A stretch of DNA of 64,000 nucleotides. Origin: Cyanoderma ruficeps. Taxonomy: Eukaryota; Chordata; Aves; Passeriformes; Timaliidae. The translations under genes were made by a program, and so were the position numbers. The DNA is taken from NCBI GenBank assembly GCA_008694505.1, contig VZDJ01000033.1:4179745-4243744 (forward strand), written 5' to 3'. Shown one piece after another: positions 51,417 to 62,945 of this stretch; within the stretch, counting starts at the first letter, position 1, and each line of letters starts with the position of its first letter. The notes beneath the pieces were generated by a model, which was not told where the DNA came from, searched no databases, and saw only the letters and a list, made by a program, of their open reading frames with translations.

Positions 51417-52043
51417 TCAGAGGGGCCATGGAGGACCCACATCAAACGGGATCAAGGGGAGGAGGTGCACGTGGTGCCCTGGGCCAGCTCTTCTCCCCGG
51501 TTCCCTCGGGGGCCACAATGGACCTTCCTGCCCTGGCCCGTTCCTGTCCAGCTCCTCCAACACTCTCTGGCCACGCTGCCGGGCCCCGGGGGGGCTCGGT
51601 GTCCGATCCCCATGGGGGAATGTCCGGCACCGGCCATCTCCAGGAGCTGCATCCTCCTGCGCCTCCCGCTCCTGCCGCTGCCGCCACCGCACCACGAAGG
51701 GATGGAGGCGGCGGGGGCGGCGCCGTGGGGCCGGCGCGGCCCCGGTGTCCTGCCCCGGCAGCGGGCGGATGGCCCCGATGGGCCCTTGGCAGATCGGGCA
51801 GGCGGCAGCGGCCTCGGGGGCAGCCTGGGGCTGGATGCAGGCGTGGCAGAACACGTGTCCGCAGGGCTCCACGGCAGCGGGGCTTTGCAGGAAATTCACG
51901 CAGATGTAGCAGATCCTGACGGGCCGTGGCGCTGACGGCTCTTGCCTGACCTCTGCCATTGGGGCTCCCGGCGCTGACGGCTCTTGCCTGACCTCTGCCA
52001 CTGGGGCTCCCGGCGCTGACGGCTCTTGTCTGACCTCTGCCAT
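51417..52043 (-). CDS. Predicted C3HC4 RING-finger protein with N-terminal 14-residue repeats (unrecognised)
   Basis: An intron-less 208-codon frame. Residues 1-39 are 2.8 copies of a 14-residue repeat, MAEVRQEPSAPGAP. Residues 45-85 form a complete C3HC4 RING: C45-x2-C48-x12-C61-x-H63-x2-C66-x2-C69-x12-C82-x2-C85 (CYIC...CGHVFCHAC...CPIC). All eight metal ligands are present with ordinary spacing, which is very unlikely by chance. After a basic, proline-rich stretch (residues 101-125, APRRRPRRLHPF) the tail is low complexity to the TGA. RING domains usually recruit E2 enzymes, so a ubiquitin E3 ligase is the likely role; substrates cannot be inferred. The start is the first ATG after an in-frame TGA 27 bases upstream. 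A TATA-like box lies about 200 bases before it. It could be a small lineage-specific gene or a retroposed domain copy; I do not recognise an orthologue. Confidence 0.6.
   Translation of the reverse strand: MAEVRQEPSAPGAPVAEVRQEPSAPGAPMAEVRQEPSAPRPVRICYICVNFLQSPAAVEPCGHVFCHACIQPQAAPEAAAACPICQGPIGAIRPLPGQDTGAAPAPRRRPRRLHPFVVRWRQRQEREAQEDAAPGDGRCRTFPHGDRTPSPPGARQRGQRVLEELDRNGPGQEGPLWPPREPGRRAGPGHHVHLLPLIPFDVGPPWPL
51927..52043 (-). repeat. 42-bp coding minisatellite in the RING ORF
   Basis: Units at 52043-52002 and 52001-51960 plus a partial unit 51959-51927, nearly identical at the DNA level (one unit starts GTG instead of ATG). The period is a multiple of three, so copy number can change without breaking the frame. 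Confidence 0.9.
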
Positions 52044-52109
52044 TGGGGCTCCCGGACTTGACTTCTCTCACCTGCCGGCAGGACTTGAAGGCTTGGCTTC
52101 CACTTGTGG

Positions 52110-52190
52110 CACTCAGAGGCTCCTCGGTCACTGGCAGCACTCAGAGGCTCCTCAGACACTGGCAGCACTCAGAAGCTCCTCAGCTGCCAG
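52110..52190 (-). repeat. 28-bp tandem repeat upstream of the RING ORF
   Basis: Two copies of a unit beginning 'cactcagaggctcctc' (52110-52137, 52138-52165) and a diverged third (52166 onward). They lie between the TATA-like box and the ATG, so probably in the 5'UTR. Each minus-strand unit carries an ATG that opens a short or overlapping upstream frame. Confidence 0.85.
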
Positions 52191-52246
52191 TTGGTCACAG
52201 TCTGAGCACTCTGGGCGAGCACTCTGAGCACTACCCCGTGCTGGTG

Positions 52247-52252
52247 TTTATA
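52247..52252 (-). promoter_or_regulatory. TATA-like box upstream of the RING ORF
   Basis: TATAAA on the minus strand ('aactataaacacc' context), 204 bases before the RING start codon. A start of transcription near 52220 would give a 5'UTR of about 175 bases containing the 28-bp repeats. Confidence 0.45.
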
Positions 52253-52259
52253 GTTACCC

Positions 52260-53060
52260 ACTGCAAGTGAGTGATCATGACTCTGGTGCCATCACAGGGC
52301 TCTGAGGGACACACCCAGGAGCTCCCCCATCCCCAGAGACATCCTGTGGCATAAAGCCCACCTAGTATTGGGCTGCACAGGTCAGTGTTGACCCAACTCC
52401 CATCCAGAAAATCCCTGCTGGGGTTGGGGGTGTGCCACTGTTACACTTCCACAGTGGCTGGGGCTGGCAGGGACTTCCACAGGTCATCTGGTCCAAGCTC
52501 CTGCTAAAGAGTCTCTGCTGTAGGCCAGCAGTGATGAAAGTCCTTTGCCTCCCTCATTGCTGAGGGACTCAATGAGATTTTGCAAAGGTCAAAGGCTGCA
52601 TCCTAATTCCAGAGCTGGAAATTGCTGAGACTGAGCCTCATCGTTAGCAGTTTCTCTTGCTGGTTGCCTCACAGGTGTTGCCCTGAATCTTGTGATACTT
52701 TGCACTGAAGTCTGGCCCTGACCTCCAACTCTGCAGCAATTCCCTTCAAACTGCTGGACTGCACCACTGGGATCAGGGCCTGTGACAGTTTCCTCTGTCC
52801 CAAAGCAAGATGTAGGTGCTCCCTCTTGATATTTCAGCCAAATTTCATTGGACAGGCTCTGGAGTTCTCAGGGTCTTTCCCTGCAGTGCAAATGCATTCC
52901 AGAACCGGCAGCTTCCCCAAGGTTATCCTGGTTTTCCCGGTGGTTGTATCTCCAACCCAACACCAACTGAAGACAGGCAGCACAAAACCCCTCAATGAGT
53001 GCTGCCCAGCAGCAGGCAGCACACACCACCCTGCAGTCACGCCAAAGACACAGCCATAAA
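52260..53060. other. Intergenic spacer between the RING ORF and THAP4
   Basis: Mostly unique sequence. About 52445-52530 ('gggacttccacaggtcatctggtccaagctcctgc') resembles a very old CR1 end. No coding features seen. Confidence 0.5.
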
Positions 53061-53071
53061 AATAAAAGCTT

Positions 53072-53081
53072 TTTATTTATT
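53072..53081 (-). promoter_or_regulatory. Polyadenylation signals (THAP4)
   Basis: Two overlapping TTTATT motifs on the + strand (AATAAA on the THAP4 strand) at 53072-53077 and 53076-53081, about 190 bases after the THAP4 stop. Confidence 0.7.
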
Positions 53082-53268
53082 TTTTTTATATACCATTACA
53101 GAAACATCTGAGTAACATTCTCACCAGGACGAGCAGCTCCGGGGCCCAGGGGACGAGCGCAGGCTCCAGGGTGTGCCATGCCGTGCTCCTGAGCTGCTGC
53201 TGCTGCTCTTGGTGCATGATGTCCTTTGCTCCCTGCCCTCGACGAGAGGAGACCTGGCACTCCCGGTG

Positions 53269-56200
53269 TCAGGGTGTCACCTTCTTGTAAGTAATGTGTA
53301 AGTGCTGAGTCATGGGCTGCGTAGTGGTTGCCATTGAGACAGTTTGTTCGAGTTTCCCGTCGGAATTGAGCCTGAATTTTCTGGTAATCTAAACCGGGGA
53401 TAGGAAAAGAAAGAAGGAAATCAAGCAACAAGCATGCACAAGGTAAATCCCTCACCTGTGCTTTCTTCCCTTTGCCATCCACATGCCTGCTGTCAATGCA
53501 CCACCAAGGAAGGATATCCTCACTACAGCAGGCAAATAACCAAGGAGTTTTCTCCCCTAAAGAGAGCAGCCCTTCCCACAATACCAGCTCCAAACCCATT
53601 ATCCATGAAACAAGAGGGTTCATAGAATCATAGAATTAACTAAGTTGGAAAAGACCTTTGGGACCATCAAGTCCAGCCTATGACCATCTTATTAACTAAA
53701 CCATGACACAGAGTGCCACATCCAGGCTCTTAAACATCTCCAGGAATGGTGAGTCCACCACCTCCCTGGGCAGCCCATTTCAGTGCCTAATCAAGCTTTC
53801 TCTGAAGAATTTTTTCCTAATGTCCTGACAGAACTTCCCCTGGTGTAGCTCAAGACTGTGTCCTCTTGTCCTGATACTGGCTGCCTGGGAGAAGAGACCA
53901 ACCCCCACCTGACTACACTCCTTTCAGAGAGTTGCAGAGAATGATGAGGTCTCCCCTCAGCCTCCTCTCCTCCAGGCTAAACACCCCCAGCTCCCTCACC
54001 CACTCCTCACAGGACTTGTGTTCCAGACCCTTCACCAGCCTTGTTGCCCTTCTCTGGACATGCTCCAGGATCTCAACATCCTTCCTAAACTGAGGGGCCA
54101 GAACTGGACACAGCACTCAATGTCCATCATGTCCTTCCTAAACTGAGGGCCCAGAGCTGGACACAGCACTCAATGTCCTTCCTAAACTGAAGGGACCTCG
54201 AAGTGTGGCCTCACCAGTGCCAAGTACAGGTGAAGAATCACTGCCCTGGTCCTGCTGGCCACACCATTCCTGATCCAGGCCAGGATGCCATTGGCCTTCT
54301 TGGCCACGTGGGCACACTGCTGGCTCAAGTCCAGCCTGCTGTCCATCAGTCCCCTCAGGTCCCTTTCTGCCTGGCCACTGTGCAGCCACTCTGTCCCCAG
54401 CCTGTAGTGCTGCAGGGGTTGTTATGCCCAAAGTGCAGAACCAGGCACTTGGACCTGTTAAACCTCAGCCCATCTATCCATCTATGTCCTGGTTCCTCTG
54501 CAGAGCCCTAAATACCCTCCAACAGACTGACACTCACTCCCAGCTTGTGTCACCTACAAATTTGCTGATGGTGCACTCAATCCCCTCGTCCAGATCATCA
54601 GTGAAGATATTAAACAGGGCTGGGCCCAACACTGATCCCTGGGAGACACCACCAGTGACTGTCCCCAGCTGGATGCAGCACCACCCCCAGCACTCTCTGG
54701 GCCCAGCCTCCAGCAGTTCCTAACCCAGCAGAGAGTGCTCCTGCCCAGCCTGTGGGCTGCAGCTTTTCCAGGAGGGTGCTGTGGGACACGGTGTCACAGG
54801 ATTTGCTGTCCAGGTAGACACATCCACAGCCTCCCCTGCATCCAGGTGGGTCACCTTGTCATAAAATGAGATCAGGTTGGCCAGGCAGGACCTGTCCCCT
54901 CCTAAACCCACACTGGCTGGGGTCTGAGCCCCTGGCTATCCTCTAGGTGCTGTGTGATGGCACTCAGGACCATCTGTTCAATAACCTTGCCAGGCACCAA
55001 GGTCAGGCTGACCAGATCCTTCTTCCAGCCCTTCTTGGGGATGGGATCACATTGGCACTTCCAGTCCTCTGGAACCTCCCTGGTGAGCCAGGACTGATGG
55101 TAAATGATGGAGAGCAGCCTGGTGAGCTCATCCACCAGCTCCCTCATGTCCTTAGGATGGATCCCATCCAATGCCATACACCTGTGAGCATTTAAGTGTC
55201 TCAGCAGGTCTCTAATTGCTTCCTCCTGGATTCCAGGGGGATTGTTCTCTTCCCAGTCCCTGTCTATCCACTCTGGAGGCCAGCTGTCCTGAGGATGACC
55301 TGTCTTTCTGTAGAAAACTGAGGCAAAGAAGGTGTTAAGTACCTTTGCCTTTTCCTCATCTTCAGTTACCATACTCCCTCCACATCCAATAAAGAATGGA
55401 GGTTGTCCTTCCCCTCCTCATCCATCAGTAACAGAGGGAACCTTGCCATCACATTTTGTTAAGCTGTGCTTTCACAGATTTGTACTAAATGTGCATAGAT
55501 AACACCTTTAAAGGTGATTCTTCAAGCAACCTAAACTGCCCATGATACAGCCTGGTGCAAGAAATGGGCCCTCCTGCCTCAGCAACAGCTCAGCCAAGCC
55601 ACAGCCACCATGAATCACTTTTCACCAGGAATGCAACAATATGGTGAAGTTTTCTCAAAATGAGCAACTGCAGCAGCAGCAGCACACATGTCCTTCTCAC
55701 AAACCTGTGGCTTCTTCGTTCCCACAGGCAATTTAAGCTGCTCTTGGTGAAGGACAAAAGGCTCGGCAGCTTGTTTCCTGACAAAGTTTCTTATTCCACA
55801 CCCTCATTCACCAGCAAGGGCCTCCCAAATAGTCACCAGGACCAGTCCCTGGGCTTGAGCTTCCCACAGGTGCCAGATGAGCATGGACCTCCAGCCTGAG
55901 AGCTTCCTTCAAGCTCTGGCTGCCCAAAGCCAGCCTTGGAGCCCTCACCACCATCTGCTGGCTTTCTGTGCTTTCCCCTCTCCTCCTGCCACTCTATCTG
56001 CCCACAGTTCAGGCAGTGACTCAAACAGGACAGTCCCTTTTATTTAAATGTTTGCAATGAAGAGCTCTCCTTCCCTGCTGATATCCACAGTATCTAATGG
56101 CTTTACTCCTGCTACGGGAAGGAGGCAATACAGGTGCTCCTGGGAAAGGGGAAACCCAACAACTGAAAAAATGCATCCAAAGGCAGGAGAGTTGGGACTT

Positions 56201-59200
56201 TCCAAGGTTAGGGCACTATCTGTGTAGGCAAATAAAATTTTTGTCTACGTCTGCCCAGACTTGTGTTCTCTGTTGTCTAAGGGTCAGTTTTATAGCACAC
56301 AAACCCAGGCTGTGAGAGCCTCTTCAGCCTCGCTGTCTCACAGCTGCTGCTTAGCCACAACAGCTCCAGATGTGACAGTGACACTTCCAGAGGTGACCTC
56401 AGGATGCCACACTGACTCCAGCAGTGCCAGTGTACTCACAGCTGCCTGTACCCCTACCAGCTGTATCAACAAACCCCCACTACACACCCAAAAAAATCAA
56501 ACCCTCAAGAGTAGCCAACCAAAGGTGGAGCTGACAGCAAGTACCAGCCCTACCCTGCAGCCACAGATGGGAAAAGAGCCCAGAGCAAGGTCTGAATGCT
56601 CTGAAAAGCAAGAGGGCAACGGCTGCAGGTGCTCCTGAAGTATCCTCATGAGGCCCAATACTGACCATACCTTAAATGTGCATCCTCATACTGCAATCAA
56701 TCCAGAAAACCAGCATTAATAGCTATTCCCATACTATAGAAGAGTATTTAGCCAAGACTTTCCTATTTTCTTCCCTAAGGATCTGCTAGTGGCCGTTGTG
56801 GAGACAAGATTCTGGGTTAGCTGGTCTGATCCAGCCCGTCAGTTTTTATCATAATGATCCCTCTGGGTCTCATAATGTACAAAATCTCTTCCGAAGGCTC
56901 TTACAGAAAGAGTAAGACAGGACTCCAAGTACTTCCAAGAAGTCCTGATGGCATTCTGTAATTAAAGCATGCTAAATAACACATCCTCTCAGCTAGACTC
57001 CTTCTGGGGCAAGCAATGCTATGGGAATGGCTCACTCTGTGTGCACTCACCTGCTCTACGTGGGGCTTCTTGGCAAAGGAGATCCTGGCTATGGAGTGAG
57101 AAGCTATAGACAGCTCTTGTCCATTCACCTCCCCTTCCTCCACCTCCACCAGGCCTAGGGAAAAGCAAGGGCATACCTGTTATTAGGCTACAAAGGTTAT
57201 TTAAGCATGTCACAATTATTATTTTGGCCTTTCAGTACTTAAAAGGGGCCTTATAAAAAAGAGGAAGAGGGACTTTTTACACACTTAGATAAGAATAGGA
57301 CAAGGAAAAAGTTTTTAATCTGAAAGAGGAGAAATTTAGGTTAGATATTAGGAAGAAATTCTTCCCTGTGAGGGTGGTGAGGCCCTGGCACAAGTTGCCC
57401 AGAGAAGCTGTGGGTGCCCCATCCCTGGAAATATTCCAAGTCAGGTTGGATGGGGCTTGGAATAACCTGGTCTAGTGGAAGGTGTCCCTGACCATGGCAG
57501 GGAGGTGGAACAAGATGGGCTTTAGGGTTCCTTCCAACCCAAACCATTCCATGCTCTATTAGGCTACTGAACACACCAGCATTCCCTGTGAAGAATGGTT
57601 TTATTTGCCCCAGCACTATTGACAACTGCAGATCCACACAACCTCAGACATGGAATGCTGCTCACAAAAATCCAGCCAGACTTATTCACACCATGTGGGA
57701 TGAGTATCACAGCACACCTGCACTCTTCCCTTCAGCACCTGTCATTTTAGATGCAAATTTAAGCATCAACTGGGGTTTAACACTTTCACTTATAATAATT
57801 GAGATGTGGCTCTCTCTCATTCAGTCCCCATAAGGTAAAAAGTACCAAGGTGCTACATCCACACCCTGCAAGGTTCTCTTAATTTAGGAACCACTGCGGG
57901 TCCAGTGCCAAAGAGCAGCGATTCCCACAGGGAAAATTAATCAAATAGAACTGTGAGAGGTGCAAGAACTTTCTGAAAAAGTGATGAAATGTCCCAGCAG
58001 GGTAAGGACCTCTTCTTTTGCCCAGGGTGGCTATCAGATGTGTACCTGTGTTCTGGGCACTGATGAAGGCCACCTTATTGGTGTCAGGTTTGAGGCGGAT
58101 GAATCCACATTCCCGGTGCATGGGCTTCCTGGTATCCGGATGGAAGGCGTTGAACCTGAGGGGAAAGCAGAGCACAAAAACTGATGTTTTGTATCAAAAG
58201 ACATTTTTTGCCCTGTTTTCCTCTCATTTAACCACATGAGTGCCTGCAGTACTCTTTGAGGAGTAAAAGATGGACAACACTTCACAGCTGAGAGATGTAA
58301 ACCTGGAAAAATAAAGTTGCTTTACAGAGGCACAGCTATTTCCTAGAGCTGGAGTTAAGTCTTTAAGTTCAAGCTTTAGATTTTCCATGGCCCCTGGGTC
58401 TTTCTAAGAACTAGCTCAGAAACCCCTCAGGAACTCAGATGTTTCACAGATGCTGAAGCCATGTGTGTCTCAAACACTTCATTTCTCAAATATCTGGAAT
58501 TACTGTATCATCTTTATTTAGCCTTTACACCTGGCAAAGTTGTTTTTCCTGTATATTCCTTGCTGTAGGAAACAACAGAGCAGACATATTTCTTCCACCA
58601 CCTCCTTCAAAAAGATAAAACGTTCAGCTTAGACTCTAATGTATTCTTCAGGAAGCCTTAAGAACTGTAGGTCTGGTCACCCACAACATGGGTGATTATA
58701 TGTATCAAAGGAAAAACAAAAACAAACTTAAATCAGGCAGCCTTCAGTGCTTGGAGCATTTAAGGGATACAGGGACTGTCTTTTGACAGACACTGCTCCA
58801 GGAGCCAGGAAAGCACAGGGTGTCTGTCCTCCAAGACTGCTGCCTATTTTCCTGGTGGTTCCTAAAGCTCAACAGTTCACAGCTGTGTAACTCCTTGGCA
58901 CAAACAAAAGGAGGGGGGAAAAAAAGGTGACTCAAATAAGCAACTGTTCACAAGCTGGGGAGGGAGATGCAGCCAGAGCAAGACTGTCAGAGCTTTGTTT
59001 CATTTGGAAATCAGACTGAAACAGTCACAGGCTGAGCTGGCAGCTCCATCACGCTCCAGGGGCACAGGGCATCTCTCACACAGCACTTCCATCTTGTAAT
59101 TCTCCTTTTCTTGGTTTTCAAAGCAACACACTTTCCAACAAGTCACCCTTCCCAAAAGAACACTGGAGCAGTACTGAGCTTGTCACTTCCCTCCCTCTGG

Positions 59201-59766
59201 ACTTCTTTTGATTTCTCTTAGAACCACCATTTGCAGCCAAAGCAAGTAGTTAAGCTACTTGCCTCCTATCCCAAATGGTTTGATAAACACTCATTTTTCT
59301 CAGATTTTCACAGTGGTGAAGATTGAGGACCACAGCTTAAAATGGACTAACTTGGTAGCCATGCCATAGCTTCTTCATTTATTCTAAGTGTGAATTTCAC
59401 AAAAAAGGATGCCAATTAATCACAAATTTTCAAGGAAAATGAAAGTCAAACAACGCAGCCACATACCACAACACCATCTCGTTCGGCAGGTGAGAATTTG
59501 TGTACTTTGCCATTGGAAAAGAAACCCAACTAACCAATCACCCTGGAGCCATGCCTGCTGCAATCCAACAGCTGCTGCCAACACACAAACAGACCCCTGG
59601 ACTTACGAGAAGTTGAGCATGGGCTGCCCCACGTGAGAGATGTGCACTTCTTCCAGGTACTGGAAGGGCTTCATTGTAGGGAAGGTGCCGTCTCCTGGCG
59701 GGTCCGAGAGCCAGGTGCCCAGCATCCAGGACAGGGGCTCCATCACAGGGTTCAGCTGGGGGGTCT
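53269..59766 (-). CDS. THAP4: THAP4, last four coding exons (nitrobindin domain); 5' part outside the window
   Basis: Exons in gene order: 59766-59607, 58155-58046, 57154-57051, 53388-53269 (TGA at 53271-53269). All are GT-AG and in phase, giving the last ~164 residues. They read [20 protein letters not shown], then [54 protein letters not shown] and a C-terminal [16 protein letters not shown]. This is the C-terminal nitrobindin-like beta-barrel of THAP4, which binds ferric heme and has been tied to nitric oxide and peroxynitrite chemistry. The histidine preceding LHITYKK corresponds to the human axial heme ligand (His567) and is present. The N-terminal THAP zinc finger and linker must lie beyond base 64000. 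Confidence 0.95.
53622..55385 (-). mobile_element. CR1 LINE, 1.8 kb, with reverse-transcriptase remnant (in THAP4's last intron)
   Basis: The + strand begins 'catagaatcatagaattaact' (the CR1 terminal repeat) and runs back through the 3'UTR into part of ORF2. A minus-strand frame at 55372-54902 (156 codons) has CR1 reverse-transcriptase residues: [29 protein letters not shown], and a PEDWK-x-PIPKKG-x-KKD block ending near GKVIEQMV. The copy is 5'-truncated before the endonuclease and frameshifted or stopped downstream, so it is inactive. About 60 bases around 54085-54195 are duplicated in tandem. Confidence 0.93.
57290..57560 (+). mobile_element. CR1 LINE 3'-end fragment in a THAP4 intron
   Basis: 'gaaatttaggttagatattaggaagaaattcttccctgtgagggtggtgaggccctggcac' through 'ccttccaacccaaaccattcc': about 270 bases, in CR1 order, antisense to THAP4. 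Confidence 0.92.
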
Positions 59767-60479
59767 CTGTGCAGGAAAAGGAACAAGGAAGAAAGAAAAC
59801 TCAGGGATCTGTGCTCTGCAGGTCGCTGTGAGCTGCCTCCAGCTGGCTGGAGGTGAACACACAACACCTCAGCAATGGCTCGACACCACAGCAATGCTTT
59901 TCTTCAGAGCAGCTCCAAGGTGGGAGATGGAAAGTGGGTCTGTTTCCAAACCAGCTCTTGGCCATGCACAGAGCACTCTTGCAGGTGATCCATTTCTGAC
60001 TCCTCTCTGTAGCTAGATCTGAAAGAAAAGCCCCCTCCCATCTACATGCAGGGAAGAAGATGACTGAAACCTCAGCATAAAGAATAATCATTAAATGATA
60101 ATGAAACCTCTAATGCTCTGGGCTAATCTTTCTCGAGCACTGAGTACACGCTGTTCCTGTTTGTTTCAGAGGCCAAGGAAATGAGTCCTCATTTCAAAAG
60201 AAAATCAGGCTGTGTACTTACTCAACATCGAAGTTTGGCTATAATATTTTTTAAGAGGTTAGCAATGGCCTGAACTCATACAAAGAGACAAGGAAGGATC
60301 ATTCAGACGCTGTTCTACTAAGGCTCTGGATGAAGACAAACATTTTTTAAAAGATTCAGGTGCCTGTAAGGTAAAGAGCAGATGCAAGAGAAAGATACCT
60401 CCCTTTGACACTGCAGTTATGAAAAGGCAACCAAGGTCTGTCTCACAAAGTTAAAACTTCTTTAACAAATAATTTGACA

Positions 60480-60625
60480 GAACCACAGAATAAGCTGAGC
60501 TAGAAGGAACCCACAAGGATCATCAAGTCCAACTCCTGGCCCTGTGCAGGACCATCCCAAAGAGTCACACCATGTGCCTGACAGCATTGTCCAAATGCTT
60601 CCTGAACTCTGTCAGGGTTGGTGCT
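60480..60625 (-). mobile_element. CR1 LINE 3'-end fragment
   Basis: 'aaccacagaataagctgagctagaaggaacccacaaggatcatcaagtccaactcctggccctg' and 'agtcacaccatgtgcctgacagcattgtccaaatgcttcctgaactctg': a reversed CR1 of the subfamily seen again at 63865. Confidence 0.85.
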
Positions 60626-62849
60626 GTAGGAGAGTTTTGATAAACATTTTTGCATTTTCAGTTGTGACCTGAAAAAAGATTTATCAGGAAAATGGAGACA
60701 GACAGTTTAAAGCCACACGAAGAGCAGAGCAGATCCATTACTAAGGTGTAAGTAGGGAAAACAAAATGTCACCTATGGGATGTTGGGAAAGATGGATTCC
60801 CACACAAACGGGGTGCCTGCCACTGTCAGTAGTTTGTTATGCAGACAAATATGACTGAAGTAAGCTTAAATCATGTCCTCCTCCCCCTCATGGGATACAT
60901 ATTTCACACTAGCAAGGTGGGTGGTCCAGAGGGGTGTTTTCCACACCTAGTGAGATGAAGAATACAAGAACATGCTGCCTGTCTGGCTGGTCTAAAAGGC
61001 ACAGACTTTACTGCAGGGAGAAATTACAACCTAAAAGAGTAAGGCTGTGGCCAAAATTTGCTTGACCAGTGCGAGTTTTGTTGTGCCCTTTACGAAATGT
61101 GAGGCTAAAAGACTGAGCAAGGAGGAAGGACAGTCCATATCTGAAATGCCAAAGGAGAAGGAACAGCAGCTTTCCTGGGTAAAAGAGACCACTTGTGGTA
61201 CTCATTCTCCCACAGACAGCAGGTTTTAAAAGCCAGCCCATGTCAGCAAAGTGCTGCTACTTGCTTTGCTTCATCCTGAAGTGTTTTGCAAGGGAAGCAA
61301 CATGAGGAAACACAAGAGCTCACTAGGAAATCGGTGAGAAAGGTCTACAGCATCAGAGCCAGGATCTGTAGAACATCCTGTCAGACTGTGCAGTCCCCAG
61401 CAGCTTGCCCAGGACTTGGAGAGGGATTCCCACAATCTGTACAGCAGTGTCAGTGTACTGGACAGTATTCCCTTGTACCCACCTTTCCAATTCCACGAGG
61501 AGAGCACACAGTTCTCTGGGTAAGGAGCATACTGCTCCTCCCTCCTGCGGATGTTTGCCTTTCACTCTCTGCTGCATTTCTTTCCAAGCTTTTTGCAGGC
61601 TCATCTCCCATGATGGAAGTGAAAAGCAAAGCTTTGCAAAAGCTGCAGGAGCCTGCAGCCTGGGCTGCTGCTGCCCTCTCCTGGGTCAGCATCCCAGGAG
61701 CAGGACAGTTTCTGTCACCACAGTGCTTTCATAGGGCACTTCCTTTTCTTCTGCCTGCATTTCAGCAAAGGCATCAAAACAACAGATGAAATGAATGGCT
61801 TTAGCCATTCCCACTCTTTAGCCTTGATTAGAAACCAAGAGAAGCCAAGTGATAATTTCCAGCACTCCCAGCTTGACCCCACTGCCTTGCTGTGCAGTGT
61901 CCAGCCTGGCTGGAGATGCCTAACCTGGTGAGCTGGTCTCACTTCCAAAGAGCTGGAATTCCAGCCAGCTGAAAAGTGAAGATGTAACTGTACATCCTGA
62001 AGTCTCCATCACTTGGGCAAACAACACAGCCAAATGATCATTATTACTTTTCTACACTAGCTAGATGGCAGCAAAGCTGAAGAGTTCTTTAGTTTTCATG
62101 TGGCTTGGAAAACTTGAGAGCAGCAGAAGTGAATAAGGACCAGGGACTCAGTGTAGGGCAGGTAAGTACAGACATGATCACACATGACAGACCTCTCATC
62201 CCATGCAGTGCTCTTCTTACCTTCACTGCTGGTCTCTGACTGGTGGACTAAGACGACTTTTTCCCTTCCTGGCTGGAAGGCTGGGCTGAGAGTTGAAAAA
62301 CAAGGGAGGAGGCAGACAGGAGAGAGTCTGACTGAATCCATCCCCCAAAAAAGCAGCCATTTGAAAAGCAATTTGCTTTTTTATGTCATGGTTGGGGCAG
62401 GTAAATGAAAGACTGTTGTAGCAACAAGAAGTTCTTTGCTGAGCTGCTTTGTTTCAAATTTCAGGTTCGTAGATACAGTCACTGTCAAGAGAAACTCCTC
62501 TGACACTGATGAAGGAGCCTGTACATCGCTTTTTAAAGGTCTATACTCCTGGCACATTGTTTTTACCAAAAACCCACTAATGTGGCTTAAAAGTGTACGA
62601 TGATATCAAGAATACAGACGACATCTGAGAATTTGCAGTGCAAGAAATCCTGGACACCATTCTGCACGTTTAAAGCTTCACACTCAGAGGGGTCCTCAAT
62701 GCTGATTCTTTTGCATTCATATGCATAGTTCCTCCTTTACCTACTAACAGGGAAGCTCTCTCTGCATCCTCTTTCTCAACAAAGACAGTCCTGGAGTCAC
62801 TTTCTCCTATGCCTTCTGGAAGCCATTAGGGATCCAGCATCTCCCAGAC

Positions 62850-62945
62850 CCCCTGGTGTAGTGGAAGGCCTCCCTGCTCATGGCAGGGGGTTGGAACAAG
62901 ATGAGCTTTAAGGCACCTTCGACCCAAACCATCCTGTGGCTCTAC
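62850..62945 (+). mobile_element. CR1 LINE tail
   Basis: 'ctggtgtagtggaaggcctccctgctcatggcagggggttggaacaagatgagctttaagg' ending near 'aaaccatcctgtggctcta'. Confidence 0.8.

Noticed and set aside
52074..52140. Possible upstream coding exon of the RING gene ending CGGCAG|GTGAGA at 52074
   Set aside because: A good donor sequence, but any acceptor would fall inside the 42-bp repeats with no proper polypyrimidine tract and too short an intron for the first unit, so the single-exon model is simpler.
46490..53000. CFAP410, PFKL or AIRE, the human neighbours of TRPM2
   Set aside because: Looked for on both strands; no LRR, phosphofructokinase or SAND/PHD-type sequence is present. THAP4 lies there instead.
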